Source of the DNA: an uncultured Flavobacteriaceae bacterium
GTDB lineage: Bacteria; Bacteroidota; Bacteroidia; Flavobacteriales; Flavobacteriaceae
NCBI GenBank assembly: GCA_947495135.1
Contig: CANLXN010000001.1
Location: forward strand, 186,001 to 250,000
DNA: 64,000 nucleotides
Direction: 5' to 3'
Shown here: piece by piece, positions 43,691 to 53,002 of the stretch
How the letters are laid out: each line of letters begins with the position of its first letter
How positions within the stretch are numbered: the stretch's first letter is position 1
Notes under the pieces: model-generated
Database searches by the model: none
Told to the model about the DNA's origin: nothing
What the model saw: only the letters and a program-made list of their open reading frames with translations
Program-made: the position numbers and the translations under genes

Positions 43691-44320
43691 TTAGTACGGT
43701 AATGCTTCGTAGGAAACACCAATGTCTGGACCAGTGGGATTAGCGATTGTATTTTTGAAATTATGAGGGATAGAACTATAAGGCCAAGCAGAACTACCAG
43801 CCGCTGTTGTAACAAAGTGCAAATGAGGAAAACCGGCAAGGCCTGTGTTCCCGCTATATCCCAAAACAGTCCCTTGAACTACATTTTGTCCCGTTTCTAC
43901 TACAGCTCCGTCTTTGGTAAGGTGCATATATTGTGCAAAAGTACCGTCCGCGTGTTGCACCACCACTAAGTTATTAGGGAATCCTCCATCTTCCCCAGAT
44001 TCTTCCACATGCACTACAAGTCCGCTTCTCGCCGCCGTGACTGTTTCCCCAATTCCCATGTTGAAATCAATAGCGAACTGATCTGGTTGTCCTTCGGCAT
44101 GAAAAGAGTTACTGCAATGGTTGAGTGTAACACTGTAGCTTTTTCCAACAGGATAGGGGAGTACATAATAAGAATCCTGCCAATCTTGGTAATTGGCATC
44201 AGCACAAGTAGAAGCTTGCTCGCCCCCAATGGTAGTACCTCCATTATTAGACATCCAATCGTCATCGTTTAAACAAGCCACGCTTATAAACAAAACCGAT
44301 AGTAGAAAAAGTGCTCTCAT
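43691..44320 (-). CDS. M23 (LytM-like) metallopeptidase lipoprotein
   Basis: A 209-residue lipoprotein: lipobox SVAC (about residues 13-16), then an M23 domain with the first zinc pair in HAEGQPDQFAIDFNMG, a His at QYMHLTKDG and the closing HLHF. M23 enzymes cut peptidoglycan cross-links or act as glycyl endopeptidases on other proteins; the lipid anchor places it at the outer or inner membrane. It lies 65 bases upstream of the M28 gene. Confidence 0.85.
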   Translation of the reverse strand: MRALFLLSVLFISVACLNDDDWMSNNGGTTIGGEQASTCADANYQDWQDSYYVLPYPVGKSYSVTLNHCSNSFHAEGQPDQFAIDFNMGIGETVTAARSGLVVHVEESGEDGGFPNNLVVVQHADGTFAQYMHLTKDGAVVETGQNVVQGTVLGYSGNTGLAGFPHLHFVTTAAGSSAWPYSSIPHNFKNTIANPTGPDIGVSYEALPY

Positions 44321-44425
44321 GTTTTTTCATGAAAAATACAAAGTCTCTTTTCTATTTCAAGAGAATGATTAAAAGTAAGCGTAAAGAATAATTATTTTTA
44401 TTGTTTTTAGCAAAATCAAAAAGTT

Positions 44426-44863
44426 CTATCGAACCAGTACATAGTTTCTGATTGAATCTACTTCGATGGTAAGATCGTTGTATTTAAAATCACTCATGGT
44501 AGAAGTAAAACAACAGGGGCCATTATTGGTAGTAAATGTAAAGTTAAAAGTGTCGGATGCGGTAGGACTCAATTCAAGTGCATAGTCGGCGCCACTTTCC
44601 ACAGATCGATAAGCTATGGGAAGCAAGTTCTCTGGGCCAAAGGAGTTTACTTTTAAATAAATGGTGGAGGTAGGACTTGATAACTTAAACGAGTCCTGAA
44701 CAAACACGGAACCAATGAGCGGATTACCGTCGACATCTTTATAATCAAGATAAAATTCATCGGCTGCGCAAAGGACAGTAGAACAATCGGCTTGCCTATC
44801 TTCTTCGCCTTCACAGGCCATTAAAAGAAGGGGTAGCGATAATAGAAATAGTAATTTTTTCAT
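44426..44863 (-). CDS. Cys-rich lipoprotein A of a tandem pair
   Basis: A 145-residue lipoprotein with lipobox LMAC (residues 14-17) and a CEGEED start. After it come DCSTVLC (two Cys) and, near residue 115, GPCCF, so four further Cys that may form two disulfides. The core matches its neighbour closely: D-VDGNPLIG-VFVQDSFKLSSPT-TIYLKVN. Two halves look like a small beta sandwich. Function is unknown. The pair lies between the peptidase group and the propeller-SnoaL gene, all on the minus strand. Confidence 0.75.
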   Translation of the reverse strand: MKKLLFLLSLPLLLMACEGEEDRQADCSTVLCAADEFYLDYKDVDGNPLIGSVFVQDSFKLSSPTSTIYLKVNSFGPENLLPIAYRSVESGADYALELSPTASDTFNFTFTTNNGPCCFTSTMSDFKYNDLTIEVDSIRNYVLVR

Positions 44864-44911
44864 CTGTTGCTAGTCGTTAAAGGCAAAATACGTTCATCGA
44901 GACAATCTCAC

Positions 44912-45349
44912 CTAACGAACTATAAGGTAAGTTCTAGTTGCATCTCCTGTTAGCGTAGTATCGTTATATTGAAAGTCGCTTATGGAAGAAAAAGGACAAC
45001 AAGGGTCTGTATTGGTATTGAACGTGAAATTAAACTTGTCGGATTCGGTTGGACTGAGCGCTAGTTCATAATCGACACCACTTTCAATAAGATTAAAGTT
45101 GATAGGAAGAATGTTCTCAAAACCTGATGCATTAACTTTTAAATAGATGGTACGGGTTGGACTAGAAAGCTTAAACGAATCCTGAACAAATACGGCACCA
45201 ATAAGGGGGTTTCCATCCACGTCTTGGTAGTCTAGAAAGAAGGTGTCGCTCAGGCAATCAACTAGTTCACAGTTCGGTTCTTTGTCTTCTTCTCCTTCGC
45301 ATGCAATACATAATAAGGACAAGAATAATAGGAATGATAGTTTTTTCAT
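44912..45349 (-). CDS. Cys-rich lipoprotein B of a tandem pair
   Basis: A 145-residue paralogue of the preceding gene: lipobox CIAC at about residues 13-16, then CEGEEDKEPNCELVDCLSD, and the same VDGNPLIGAVFVQDSFKLSSPTRTIYLKVNASG core and DPCC pair near the end. The Met at 45349 (MKKLSFLL) is chosen, giving a normal signal; an upstream Met would add 11 residues. Tandem duplication is evident from the conserved order of segments. Function unknown. Confidence 0.75.
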   Translation of the reverse strand: MKKLSFLLFLSLLCIACEGEEDKEPNCELVDCLSDTFFLDYQDVDGNPLIGAVFVQDSFKLSSPTRTIYLKVNASGFENILPINFNLIESGVDYELALSPTESDKFNFTFNTNTDPCCPFSSISDFQYNDTTLTGDATRTYLIVR

Positions 45350-45397
45350 TTGGTTATAGTTGTTGTAAATAAAACATCTCAAACACTAAAACTCCTA

Positions 45398-46957
45398 CTA
45401 TCGCACGAATGTTACTTTTGAAATCTTGTCATTTTCAACTTCATAAATAGCGATAAATGGGTATTGTTTACCATTAATGGTTACATCTTCTAGGTCGATC
45501 ACTTTATTGTTAATTACTAAGCGCGTTTTTATCGCACAATGCAGATCTGGTGTACTCTGAAAAAAGCCTTCATAGCTGTTTCGCATAGTTTCTTGCCCAG
45601 TGTATTGAGGAATGTGCGGGTAATTATATACTTCTACGTTTTCTGCGTAAGTGGCTAAAAATGCATCAATATCTCTGTTGTTATAGGCGTCTAATTGTTT
45701 TTGCACAATTTCTACGGGGCTTTCTGAGCTTTTCTCTTCATGAATAAAATTCATGCTGGCTATCTTACCGTTTGCGGTTTTGTAAATGGTTACTTGACGA
45801 TGAGATTTTCCGTCAACCCTAGCGGTTTCTTCATCGATTACATAATCTCCGAGGGTAATTCTGTTGGAAACCTCTACGTTGGATTCTTTGGTTCTTTTAA
45901 AATAGCGCTTGTAGTTTTCTCTTAAAACTTCTTTTCCTTCGTACATAATATCGTTGGGAAAACGACTTACAATTACATCTTCGGCGAAGGCATCCGTAAA
46001 GGCATCTAAATCTCTATTGTTAAATGGAAGGAGGTGTTTTTGTACAATAGCATCTGCTGGTTCTGTTAAAACGGATCTTGGTTTTTCTTCTGAAATGGGC
46101 TCAGCAACCAGAGCAAGCTTTTTCTTATCTGGGCTAACTGCGAGTCGCGTTATATTTTGAAGCTTAAATTCGGAAAGATCTGCGACCTGTTTCCATTCCC
46201 CGTCTCCAAAGAGATCGTATAAATATAGTTCTGCACCACTGCCTGCAATAAGAGTGGTCTCATTGATCCAAGCGTAATCTTGTATGCCAACGGGTAACTG
46301 ACAAACAAAAAAGCTTTCTCCGTCTTCGTCTATGTCTAATAAATAAATATCAATGTTCTTTTCTTCGTTCACTAGGGAGTAACTTACTGAGCTAGCCTCG
46401 GGAACTTTATGAATTGAACGACCCGCATTTTCTATATAGGAAAAAGCTTCTTTTTGAGCGAGATCGATAACCACTAGGTCTAATTTGTTGCCTGCCAAAA
46501 TGGAAGCAATAATTCTATTTTGATCGTGAAATGCGTAATAAGCTACTTCAATTTCTTCAATGAGCTCAACGATCTTCTTAGATGCAAATTCGTATTTGTA
46601 CAGGCGTTGTTTCCCATCTTTGTCTAATCGTACGGCCGCAACATCATTTGTATTTGGTATAAGTTGGGGTGAATATTCACCACCTGGAGTGGAGGTGTGG
46701 ATAAATGCTCTTTTTTTGGTTACAAAATTATAAGCCTGGATATCTGTTTGTCCGTCGTTGTTTTTTGCGAGCAGTAAATTTTCGTTATCCATAAAAGACG
46801 GTTGGTTGTCGTATCCTGGATCTTTGGTGATATTTATAATGTTACTTATGCCGAAATTTTCGATGTTCGGATTAAGATCCATTAAATACACTTCGGTGCT
46901 AGGTTGAGCTACTGCTATGGTAGCTGAAAGGAATAATAACCAAAAAACATGTTTCAT
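45398..46957 (-). CDS. Secreted beta-propeller protein with two C-terminal SnoaL-like domains
   Basis: A 519-residue exported protein: signal peptide (MKHVFWLLFLSATIAVA, about 17), a TolB/PD40-like beta-propeller (about residues 20-290; 'DPGYDNQPSFMDNENLLLAKNNDGQTDIQAYN', 'EYSPQLIPNTNDVAAVRLDKDGKQRLYKY') and two tandem NTF2/SnoaL-like domains (about 300-410 and 415-519; 'HLLPFNNRDLDAFTDAFAEDV...' and 'QLDAYNNRDIDAFLATYAENV...'). The two SnoaL copies are clear duplicates of each other. The combination is unusual. Function unknown; binding of a small ligand or protein is possible. Start at 46957 is used, since 27 residues upstream lack a signal. Confidence 0.82.
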   Translation of the reverse strand: MKHVFWLLFLSATIAVAQPSTEVYLMDLNPNIENFGISNIINITKDPGYDNQPSFMDNENLLLAKNNDGQTDIQAYNFVTKKRAFIHTSTPGGEYSPQLIPNTNDVAAVRLDKDGKQRLYKYEFASKKIVELIEEIEVAYYAFHDQNRIIASILAGNKLDLVVIDLAQKEAFSYIENAGRSIHKVPEASSVSYSLVNEEKNIDIYLLDIDEDGESFFVCQLPVGIQDYAWINETTLIAGSGAELYLYDLFGDGEWKQVADLSEFKLQNITRLAVSPDKKKLALVAEPISEEKPRSVLTEPADAIVQKHLLPFNNRDLDAFTDAFAEDVIVSRFPNDIMYEGKEVLRENYKRYFKRTKESNVEVSNRITLGDYVIDEETARVDGKSHRQVTIYKTANGKIASMNFIHEEKSSESPVEIVQKQLDAYNNRDIDAFLATYAENVEVYNYPHIPQYTGQETMRNSYEGFFQSTPDLHCAIKTRLVINNKVIDLEDVTINGKQYPFIAIYEVENDKISKVTFVR

Positions 46958-47077
46958 TTGACAGCAATTTTTAATAATTAATAACAATATAAAGTTTATT
47001 TGTTGATGTGCTGATTGGTTGATGATAAATTTTTCCAAATGGTTCTGCGTTAGGGATAGAGGCTTTGTTGGAGCTCT

Positions 47078-47108
47078 CCTACTTATCCGCTTCTGGCGGA
47101 TACGTAGG
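47078..47108. repeat. Long perfect-stem inverted repeat, REP-like
   Basis: A stem-loop with CCTAC/GTAGG outside and TATCCGC/GCGGATA inside (one mismatch pair between them) and a five-base loop, within a GC-richer stretch (47041-47130, also AAAGCCCGCC) that stands out from its surroundings. No gene covers it. It could be a repetitive palindromic element or a structured RNA. It is in the 381-base gap between the propeller gene and fadE, which otherwise only has the fadE terminator. Confidence 0.5.
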
Positions 47109-47261
47109 AAGCGACTGCCGAAAGCCCGCCACTCTTTGAACTAAAGAAGTTCAAGGTGCTTTTCCCATTTAATTGATACTAATAAGTAGTGTCTTTAGCT
47201 ATTGTTAGAGTGGAACGCCCTTGTTCATAGTTTCTATACAAGTATCAAAAACAGTTCCAAA

Positions 47262-47300
47262 CAAAAACCGCCCTCAACAAGATATGAGAGCGGTTCTTTC
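47262..47300 (-). terminator. Terminator of the beta-oxidation operon
   Basis: Stem AACCGC-CTCA/TGAG-GCGGTT (one mismatch) around 47266-47296, with T-run on the minus strand, 40 bases past the fadE stop. Confidence 0.8.
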
Positions 47301-47338
47301 AACTAACTAACCAAACTTCCTGACTAGGGAAGCTTACC

Positions 47339-49147
47339 TTAAAACGGATATGTATTCTCCGTTGTTACTTTATCTGCTATGATATTGCGAAGTGCAATAA
47401 CATTTGGCATGTTTGTGTATTTTGTAAATCGTTTTAGCCCCATCAACATCATTCGTTGTTCATCGCCTTCTGCAAATGAAACGATGGCTTCTTTGGCCTT
47501 ATCACTTACCACATCTACTGCTTTGTAAAGATATAATTGCGTCATTGCAATTTGTTCCTTTTGGGCGTCTTTACCAAAACGTTTGATGTTCTTTTCGGTT
47601 CGCAAGATAGTACTTTCTGCCATATAAATTTCAATTAGTATATCACTTGCGGCCATTAATAGTTGTTGGTGCTCTTCTAATTGCGGCCCATATTTTTGTA
47701 CAGCACTACCAGAAACCATTAAAAACACTTTCTTCAATTTGGCAAGCATTGCTTTCTCTTCTGAAAGTATTTCGCTGTAGTCTGGGGTTTCGAAAGAGGG
47801 TATTCCCATCAATTCTTGTCCTACAGCCATGGCTGGCTCTAACAAGTTTACATGGCCTTTCATAGCTTTTTTGACTAACATTCCAACGGCCAACATACGA
47901 TTGATCTCATTCGTTCCTTCATATATTCTTGAAATACGAGCATCTCTCCATGCAGATTCCATTGGAGTGTCTGCACTAAATCCCATTCCTCCGAATATTT
48001 GGATTCCTTCGTCTGAACAGTTTTGAATATCTTCAGAAACGGCTACTTTTAAAATGGAACATTCTATAGCATACTCTTCCACACCTTTAAGTTCAGCCTC
48101 CTGATGGGTATTTCCTTCACTTAATCTTATGGAGATGCGGTCTTCAATATTTTTTGCGGCTCGGTAAGAAGCACTTTCGCCAGCGTAGGCGGAAGTAGCC
48201 ATTTCAGCAAGCTTAGATCGAATGGCACCAAATTTAGCAATAGGTGTTTTGAATTGGATTCGCTCGTTTGCGTACTGCACAGAATTGCTGATCACTCTTC
48301 GCTGTGCATCCAAGCAGGCTGCCGCTAATTTGATACGTCCAACATTAAGAGCGTTCATGGCAATTTTAAAACCGGCGCCTCTTTCTGAAAGCATGTTCTC
48401 CACAGGAACTTTACAGTCGCTAAAGAAAACTTGGCGAGTAGAGGAGGAGTGAATACCTAATTTGTGTTCTTCTTCTCCAAGTGTAATTCCGTTGGTTGGA
48501 TCGTTTTCAACAATAAATCCGGTAATGTTTTTGTCGTCTTCAATACGTGCGAATACGATAAATACATTACAGAATCCCGCATTGGAAATCCACATTTTTT
48601 GTCCGCTTACACTATAATACTTCCCGTCCTCTGAAAGAACGGCTTTTGTTTTACCGCTGTTAGCGTCACTACCAGCTCCTGGTTCGGTAAGGCAGTATGC
48701 TCCAAACCATTCTCCAGAGGCCAATTTTGGAACGTATTTTTTCTTTTGCTCTTCGTTTCCGTAGAGTGTGATAGGCATGGTTCCTATTCCAGTATGTGCT
48801 CCAAACGCCGTGGCGATAGAACCTGTTGCTCCAGAAATATAGTCACAAACGAGCATAGTGGTAACAAACCCCATTCCCAGTCCGCCATACTCCTCTGGCA
48901 CTGCAATCCCTAGTAATCCCAGTTCTCCTGCCTTTTGCATGATCTCTTCGGTGAGAGCGTAATCTTTGTTCTCGAATCGTGCTTTATTTGGCCAAATTTC
49001 GCGATCAACGAATTCTTTCACAGAATCGCGCATCATTTTTTGCTCTTCAGAAAAGTCTTCTGGAGTAAATATATCTTCGCAGGCCGTTTCCTTTACCAAG
49101 AACTGCCCTCCTCTTAAAATGTCTTTATCAATTGCTTCTGTACTCAT
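47339..49147 (-). CDS. fadE: Acyl-CoA dehydrogenase (FadE-like)
   Basis: A 602-residue flavoenzyme of fatty-acid beta-oxidation that makes the trans-2-enoyl-CoA. The N-terminal part has 'LGLLGIAVPEEYGGLGMGFV', the FAD-binding 'YCLTEPGAGSDANSG' and the C-terminal helices 'QIFGGMGFSADTPMESAWRDARISRIYEGTNEIN' with the expected active-site region; length is longer than E. coli short-chain types and close to the B. subtilis FadE. Position last in marR-fadN-fadA-fadE matches the B. subtilis fadNAE order. About 120 bases separate it from fadA. Confidence 0.93.
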   Translation of the reverse strand: MSTEAIDKDILRGGQFLVKETACEDIFTPEDFSEEQKMMRDSVKEFVDREIWPNKARFENKDYALTEEIMQKAGELGLLGIAVPEEYGGLGMGFVTTMLVCDYISGATGSIATAFGAHTGIGTMPITLYGNEEQKKKYVPKLASGEWFGAYCLTEPGAGSDANSGKTKAVLSEDGKYYSVSGQKMWISNAGFCNVFIVFARIEDDKNITGFIVENDPTNGITLGEEEHKLGIHSSSTRQVFFSDCKVPVENMLSERGAGFKIAMNALNVGRIKLAAACLDAQRRVISNSVQYANERIQFKTPIAKFGAIRSKLAEMATSAYAGESASYRAAKNIEDRISIRLSEGNTHQEAELKGVEEYAIECSILKVAVSEDIQNCSDEGIQIFGGMGFSADTPMESAWRDARISRIYEGTNEINRMLAVGMLVKKAMKGHVNLLEPAMAVGQELMGIPSFETPDYSEILSEEKAMLAKLKKVFLMVSGSAVQKYGPQLEEHQQLLMAASDILIEIYMAESTILRTEKNIKRFGKDAQKEQIAMTQLYLYKAVDVVSDKAKEAIVSFAEGDEQRMMLMGLKRFTKYTNMPNVIALRNIIADKVTTENTYPF

Positions 49148-49269
49148 TTCTGTAGATTTTAAATTTCAAATGTTAGATAAGAGACTTATCCTCATACATT
49201 TAATCTGTAATAATATTTTATTTCATTTTATAAGAAGTTATCTCAACTCCCACTTCTTATGTCTTACAT

Positions 49270-50460
49270 CTAGTTAAGGAATTCAAATATTCCTGCTGCC
49301 CCTTGTCCAGTTCCCACACACATGGTAACCATTCCATATTTTCCTTTCATATCGCGTTTCCGCATCTCGTCGAACAACTGTACCGATAGTTTAGCTCCAG
49401 TACATCCAAGCGGGTGTCCAAGTGCGATAGCTCCTCCATTTACGTTTACGATGTCTTGGTTAAGCCCTAATTCTCTCATTACTGCAAGTGATTGAGATGC
49501 AAATGCTTCGTTCAATTCTATTAATGCGATATCGTCTTGTTGAAGTCCGGCCTGTTTGAGCGCCTTTGGAATGGCCTTTACAGGTCCAATTCCCATGATG
49601 CGAGGTTCCACTCCAGCAGCGGCGTAATTTACCATTCTAGCGATGGGTTCCAAGTTAAGTTCCTTTACCATTTCCTCGCTCATAATTAGCACGAAAGCGG
49701 CGCCATCACTCATTTGTGAAGAGTTTCCTGCCGTTACACTTCCGCCTTGTGCAAATACAGCTCTTAATTTTGCCAGAGCTTCTTTACTAGTTCCCTTACG
49801 CGGACCTTCATCTTTGGTTACTGTGTATGATTTGGTTGCTTTTTTACCATTTTCATCCACATAGGTCTGATCCACTTTTATAGGAACAATTTGGTCTTGA
49901 AAACGGTCTTCAGCTTGTGCTTTCAATGCTTTCATATGGCTGTTGAACGCGAATTCATCTTGGTCTTCTCGAGAAACTTTAAATTGATTGGCAACAGCTT
50001 CTGCCGTGTTTCCCATCCCCCAATAATAATCTTCGTGTCCAGAGTTGATGAGATCGTAGTTAAGTTCTGGTTTAAAGCCAGTCATAGGAACTGAGCTCAT
50101 GCTTTCTGCACCACCAGCGATAATACAATCTGCCATCCCGGCCTGAATTTTTGCGGTTGCAATTCCAATAGTTTCTACTCCAGAAGAGCAGAAGCGATTG
50201 ACTGTTACACCTGGAACATCTACAATGTCCAATCCCATAAGAGAGATCAAACGTGCCATATTCAAGCCTTGTGATCCTTCTGGCATTGCATTACCAACGA
50301 TTACATCGTCTATTCGTTTTTTGTCCAGTTGTGGAACTTCACTGATCATATGAGCAATGGTCTCGGCAGCTAACTCATCTGCCCTTTTAAAGCGAAACAC
50401 TCCTTTTGGAGCTTTTCCAACTGCGGTTCTGTATGCTTTTACTATATATGCTGTTTTCAT
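49270..50460 (-). CDS. fadA: Acetyl-CoA C-acyltransferase (thiolase)
   Basis: The 396-residue thiolase has the active-site Cys in NRFCSSGVETIG (about residue 90), the second motif NGGAIALGHPLGCTGAKL and the closing CVGTGQGAAGIFE. It performs the last step of beta-oxidation, releasing acetyl-CoA from 3-ketoacyl-CoA. It lies between fadN and fadE in the operon; 132 bases of AT-rich sequence precede it with no clear separate promoter. Confidence 0.95.
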   Translation of the reverse strand: MKTAYIVKAYRTAVGKAPKGVFRFKRADELAAETIAHMISEVPQLDKKRIDDVIVGNAMPEGSQGLNMARLISLMGLDIVDVPGVTVNRFCSSGVETIGIATAKIQAGMADCIIAGGAESMSSVPMTGFKPELNYDLINSGHEDYYWGMGNTAEAVANQFKVSREDQDEFAFNSHMKALKAQAEDRFQDQIVPIKVDQTYVDENGKKATKSYTVTKDEGPRKGTSKEALAKLRAVFAQGGSVTAGNSSQMSDGAAFVLIMSEEMVKELNLEPIARMVNYAAAGVEPRIMGIGPVKAIPKALKQAGLQQDDIALIELNEAFASQSLAVMRELGLNQDIVNVNGGAIALGHPLGCTGAKLSVQLFDEMRKRDMKGKYGMVTMCVGTGQGAAGIFEFLN

Positions 50461-50592
50461 ATTAATAGATGTTAGATTTTAGAAGTGAGGTGCTAGATAT
50501 TTCTGTTTGAAAACTTTTGAATCAAAGCGTATTTCATTTTTTTGCACTTCTATTATTTCTTTTATTATTGGTTCTATTCTCTCGTCTCAAAT

Positions 50593-53001
50593 CTAATTAC
50601 GCAACGGTTTCCCCTTCTGAAGCATGTGTTGTAATCTTTCTAGGGTTTTGCGTTCTCCACATAGACTCAAGAAAGCTTCTCTTTCTAAATCTAAAAGGTA
50701 TTGCTCGGTTACCATTGTAGGTTCACTTAAATCACCACCTGCCATTACATAGGCAAGTTTGTTTGCAATTTTATGGTCGTGTTCACTTATGTAATTACTA
50801 GCCTCCATAGAGTCTGTACCTACTAAGAACATTCCCAGTGCTTGCTTTCCAAGAACTCTTACGTCTTTTCTTTTTGGTGGCTTCGTATATCCTAGATCTG
50901 CCATTTGTCTAGCCACCGCCTTTGCTGTTGCTATCTGACGATCTTTATTAACTACAACTATATCTTTCCCGTGTTGAAGAATGTTGGTGTCAAAAGCTTC
51001 ATAAGCAGAAGTCGCCACTTTTGCCATACCGATGGTAAGGAAGTGTTCCTGCAATCTGTTTAATTCGACATCATTCTTTTCGAATGTATCACTTGCTCTT
51101 AAGGCCATTTCTTTCGAACCTCCACCGCCAGGTATAACCCCAACTCCAAATTCTACGAGTCCAATATATGTTTCTGCAGCTGCTACTACTCGGTCCGCGT
51201 GCAAAGTCATTTCACAACCTCCTCCTAAAGTCATCCCATGAGGAGCTACTACCGTTGGAATAGAAGAGTATCGCAATCGCATACAACTATCTTGGAAGTA
51301 CTTTATAGCCATGTTTAGCTCATCGTACTCTTGCTCAACAGCCATCATAAAAATCATTCCAATATTGGCTCCAACCGAAAAGTTAGCCCCTTGATTTCCA
51401 ATTACAAGGCCATCAAAATCCTTTTCTGCTATATCAATTGCTTTATTTAATCCAGCAAGTACATCTCCTCCAATACTATTCATTTTACTCTGGAATTCCA
51501 CATTTAGGATTCCATCGCCTAGATCTTCTATTACGACACCACTGTTTTTAAATACTTCATTACTTTTTCTGATATTATCCAGTATAATGAATGCATCCTG
51601 ACCAGGTATTTTTACGTGTTTTTTCTGCGGAATGTCGTAATAATAGGAAGCTCCATCCTTAACAGTGTAGAAAGAATCTATTCCCGCTTCGATCATTTCA
51701 TTTACCCAAGCGGCTGGTTCTTTTCCAAGTGCCTTAATGAGTTCAACTCCTTCGTTAACGCCTATTGCATCCCAAATTTCATAAGGACCATTTTCCCAGC
51801 CGAAGCCGGCTTTCATAGCATCGTCGATTTTATAAAGCTCGTCTGAGATTTCTGGAATTCTTTTAGAAACATATGCGAACATTGCTCCAAAATTCTTGCG
51901 ATAGAACTCGCCAGCTTTATCTTTCCCTTTCAGTAGAATAGGGAAGCGGTCTACTACTTTATCAACCGTTTTGGTTAATTCGAGGGTAGCGAACTTTGCT
52001 TTCTTTCCCGCTCGGTATTCTAAGGTATCTAAATCCAGTCCTAGAATCTGACTTCTCCCGTCGTCTCCTTTCACTTTCTTATAAAATCCTTGTCCAGTCT
52101 TACTTCCTAGCCATTTGTTTTCCATTAAGGTATTCACAAAATCTGGTAGTTTAAAGAGATCGTGTTCCTCGTCATTTGGACAGTTTTCATAAATACCGTT
52201 GGCTACATGAACCAGAGTATCTAATCCTACTACATCAACCGTTCTGAAAGTAGCAGATTTAGGACGCCCAATTACTGGTCCGGTTAACTTGTCTACTTCT
52301 TCTATAGTTAGCCCCATTTCTTTTACAAGATGAAACAACGCCTGAATTCCAAAAATCCCAACGCGGTTTCCGATAAAAGCAGGGGTGTCTTTGGCAATTA
52401 CCGTGGTCTTTCCTAAAAACTTTTCTCCATATCCACCTAAGAAATCGAGTACATCTTGAGATGTTTTTGGTCCAGGGATGATTTCGAATAACTTTAAATA
52501 TCGCGGCGGATTGAAGAAGTGTGTTCCGCAAAAGTTTTGCTGAAAATCCTCGCTTCGACCCTCGCTCATAAAGGAAATAGGAATCCCTGAAGTGTTTGAG
52601 GTAATAAGTGTTCCCGGAGTTCTATGCTTTTCAAGGTTTTCAAATACCTTTTGTTTTATATCGAGACGTTCTACCACTACTTCAATGATCCAATCTACTT
52701 CCGAAACCTTAGCAATATCATCTTCCAAGTTCCCTGTGGTAATACGGCTGGCAAATTTAGTGTGGTAAAGTGGTGCAGGTTTTGATTTGATTGAAGTAGT
52801 CAATGCATTATTTACCAAGCGATTGCGAACTATTTTGTCTTCTAAAGTTAGGCCCATCGCCTTTTCTTTGTCCGTCAGTTCACGAGGCACAATATCTAAT
52901 AATAAGACTTCGACTCCAATATTGGCAAAATGACAAGCAATTCCGCTTCCCATAATTCCTGAGCCAATAACAGCTACTTTGTTGATTCTTCTATTTGACA
53001 T
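50593..53001 (-). CDS. fadN: 3-hydroxyacyl-CoA dehydrogenase/enoyl-CoA hydratase (FadN-like)
   Basis: An 802-residue bifunctional enzyme. The N-terminal half is the NAD-binding hydroxyacyl-CoA dehydrogenase (KVAVIGSGIMGSGIACHFANIG, residues 8-29, and GTHFFNPPRYLKLFEIIPG), followed by the C-terminal 3HCDH domain and, last, an enoyl-CoA hydratase domain (about 500-720, GLVIGNQGANFSVGANI and GMTLGGGCEMTLHADRVVA). This domain order, dehydrogenase first, is that of B. subtilis FadN, not of E. coli FadB. It is one base downstream of the MarR gene, so the two are tightly coupled. Confidence 0.95.
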   Translation of the reverse strand: MSNRRINKVAVIGSGIMGSGIACHFANIGVEVLLLDIVPRELTDKEKAMGLTLEDKIVRNRLVNNALTTSIKSKPAPLYHTKFASRITTGNLEDDIAKVSEVDWIIEVVVERLDIKQKVFENLEKHRTPGTLITSNTSGIPISFMSEGRSEDFQQNFCGTHFFNPPRYLKLFEIIPGPKTSQDVLDFLGGYGEKFLGKTTVIAKDTPAFIGNRVGIFGIQALFHLVKEMGLTIEEVDKLTGPVIGRPKSATFRTVDVVGLDTLVHVANGIYENCPNDEEHDLFKLPDFVNTLMENKWLGSKTGQGFYKKVKGDDGRSQILGLDLDTLEYRAGKKAKFATLELTKTVDKVVDRFPILLKGKDKAGEFYRKNFGAMFAYVSKRIPEISDELYKIDDAMKAGFGWENGPYEIWDAIGVNEGVELIKALGKEPAAWVNEMIEAGIDSFYTVKDGASYYYDIPQKKHVKIPGQDAFIILDNIRKSNEVFKNSGVVIEDLGDGILNVEFQSKMNSIGGDVLAGLNKAIDIAEKDFDGLVIGNQGANFSVGANIGMIFMMAVEQEYDELNMAIKYFQDSCMRLRYSSIPTVVAPHGMTLGGGCEMTLHADRVVAAAETYIGLVEFGVGVIPGGGGSKEMALRASDTFEKNDVELNRLQEHFLTIGMAKVATSAYEAFDTNILQHGKDIVVVNKDRQIATAKAVARQMADLGYTKPPKRKDVRVLGKQALGMFLVGTDSMEASNYISEHDHKIANKLAYVMAGGDLSEPTMVTEQYLLDLEREAFLSLCGERKTLERLQHMLQKGKPLRN

Positions 53002-53002
53002 A

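Noticed and set aside
43648-43839. Small minus-strand frame overlapping the M23 gene
   Set aside because: It is out of phase with the M23 domain and has no plausible start or composition.
50517-50592. Extra gene in the fadN-fadA gap
   Set aside because: The open frame on the plus strand is AT-rich and runs into fadN antisense; no family or start signal is seen.
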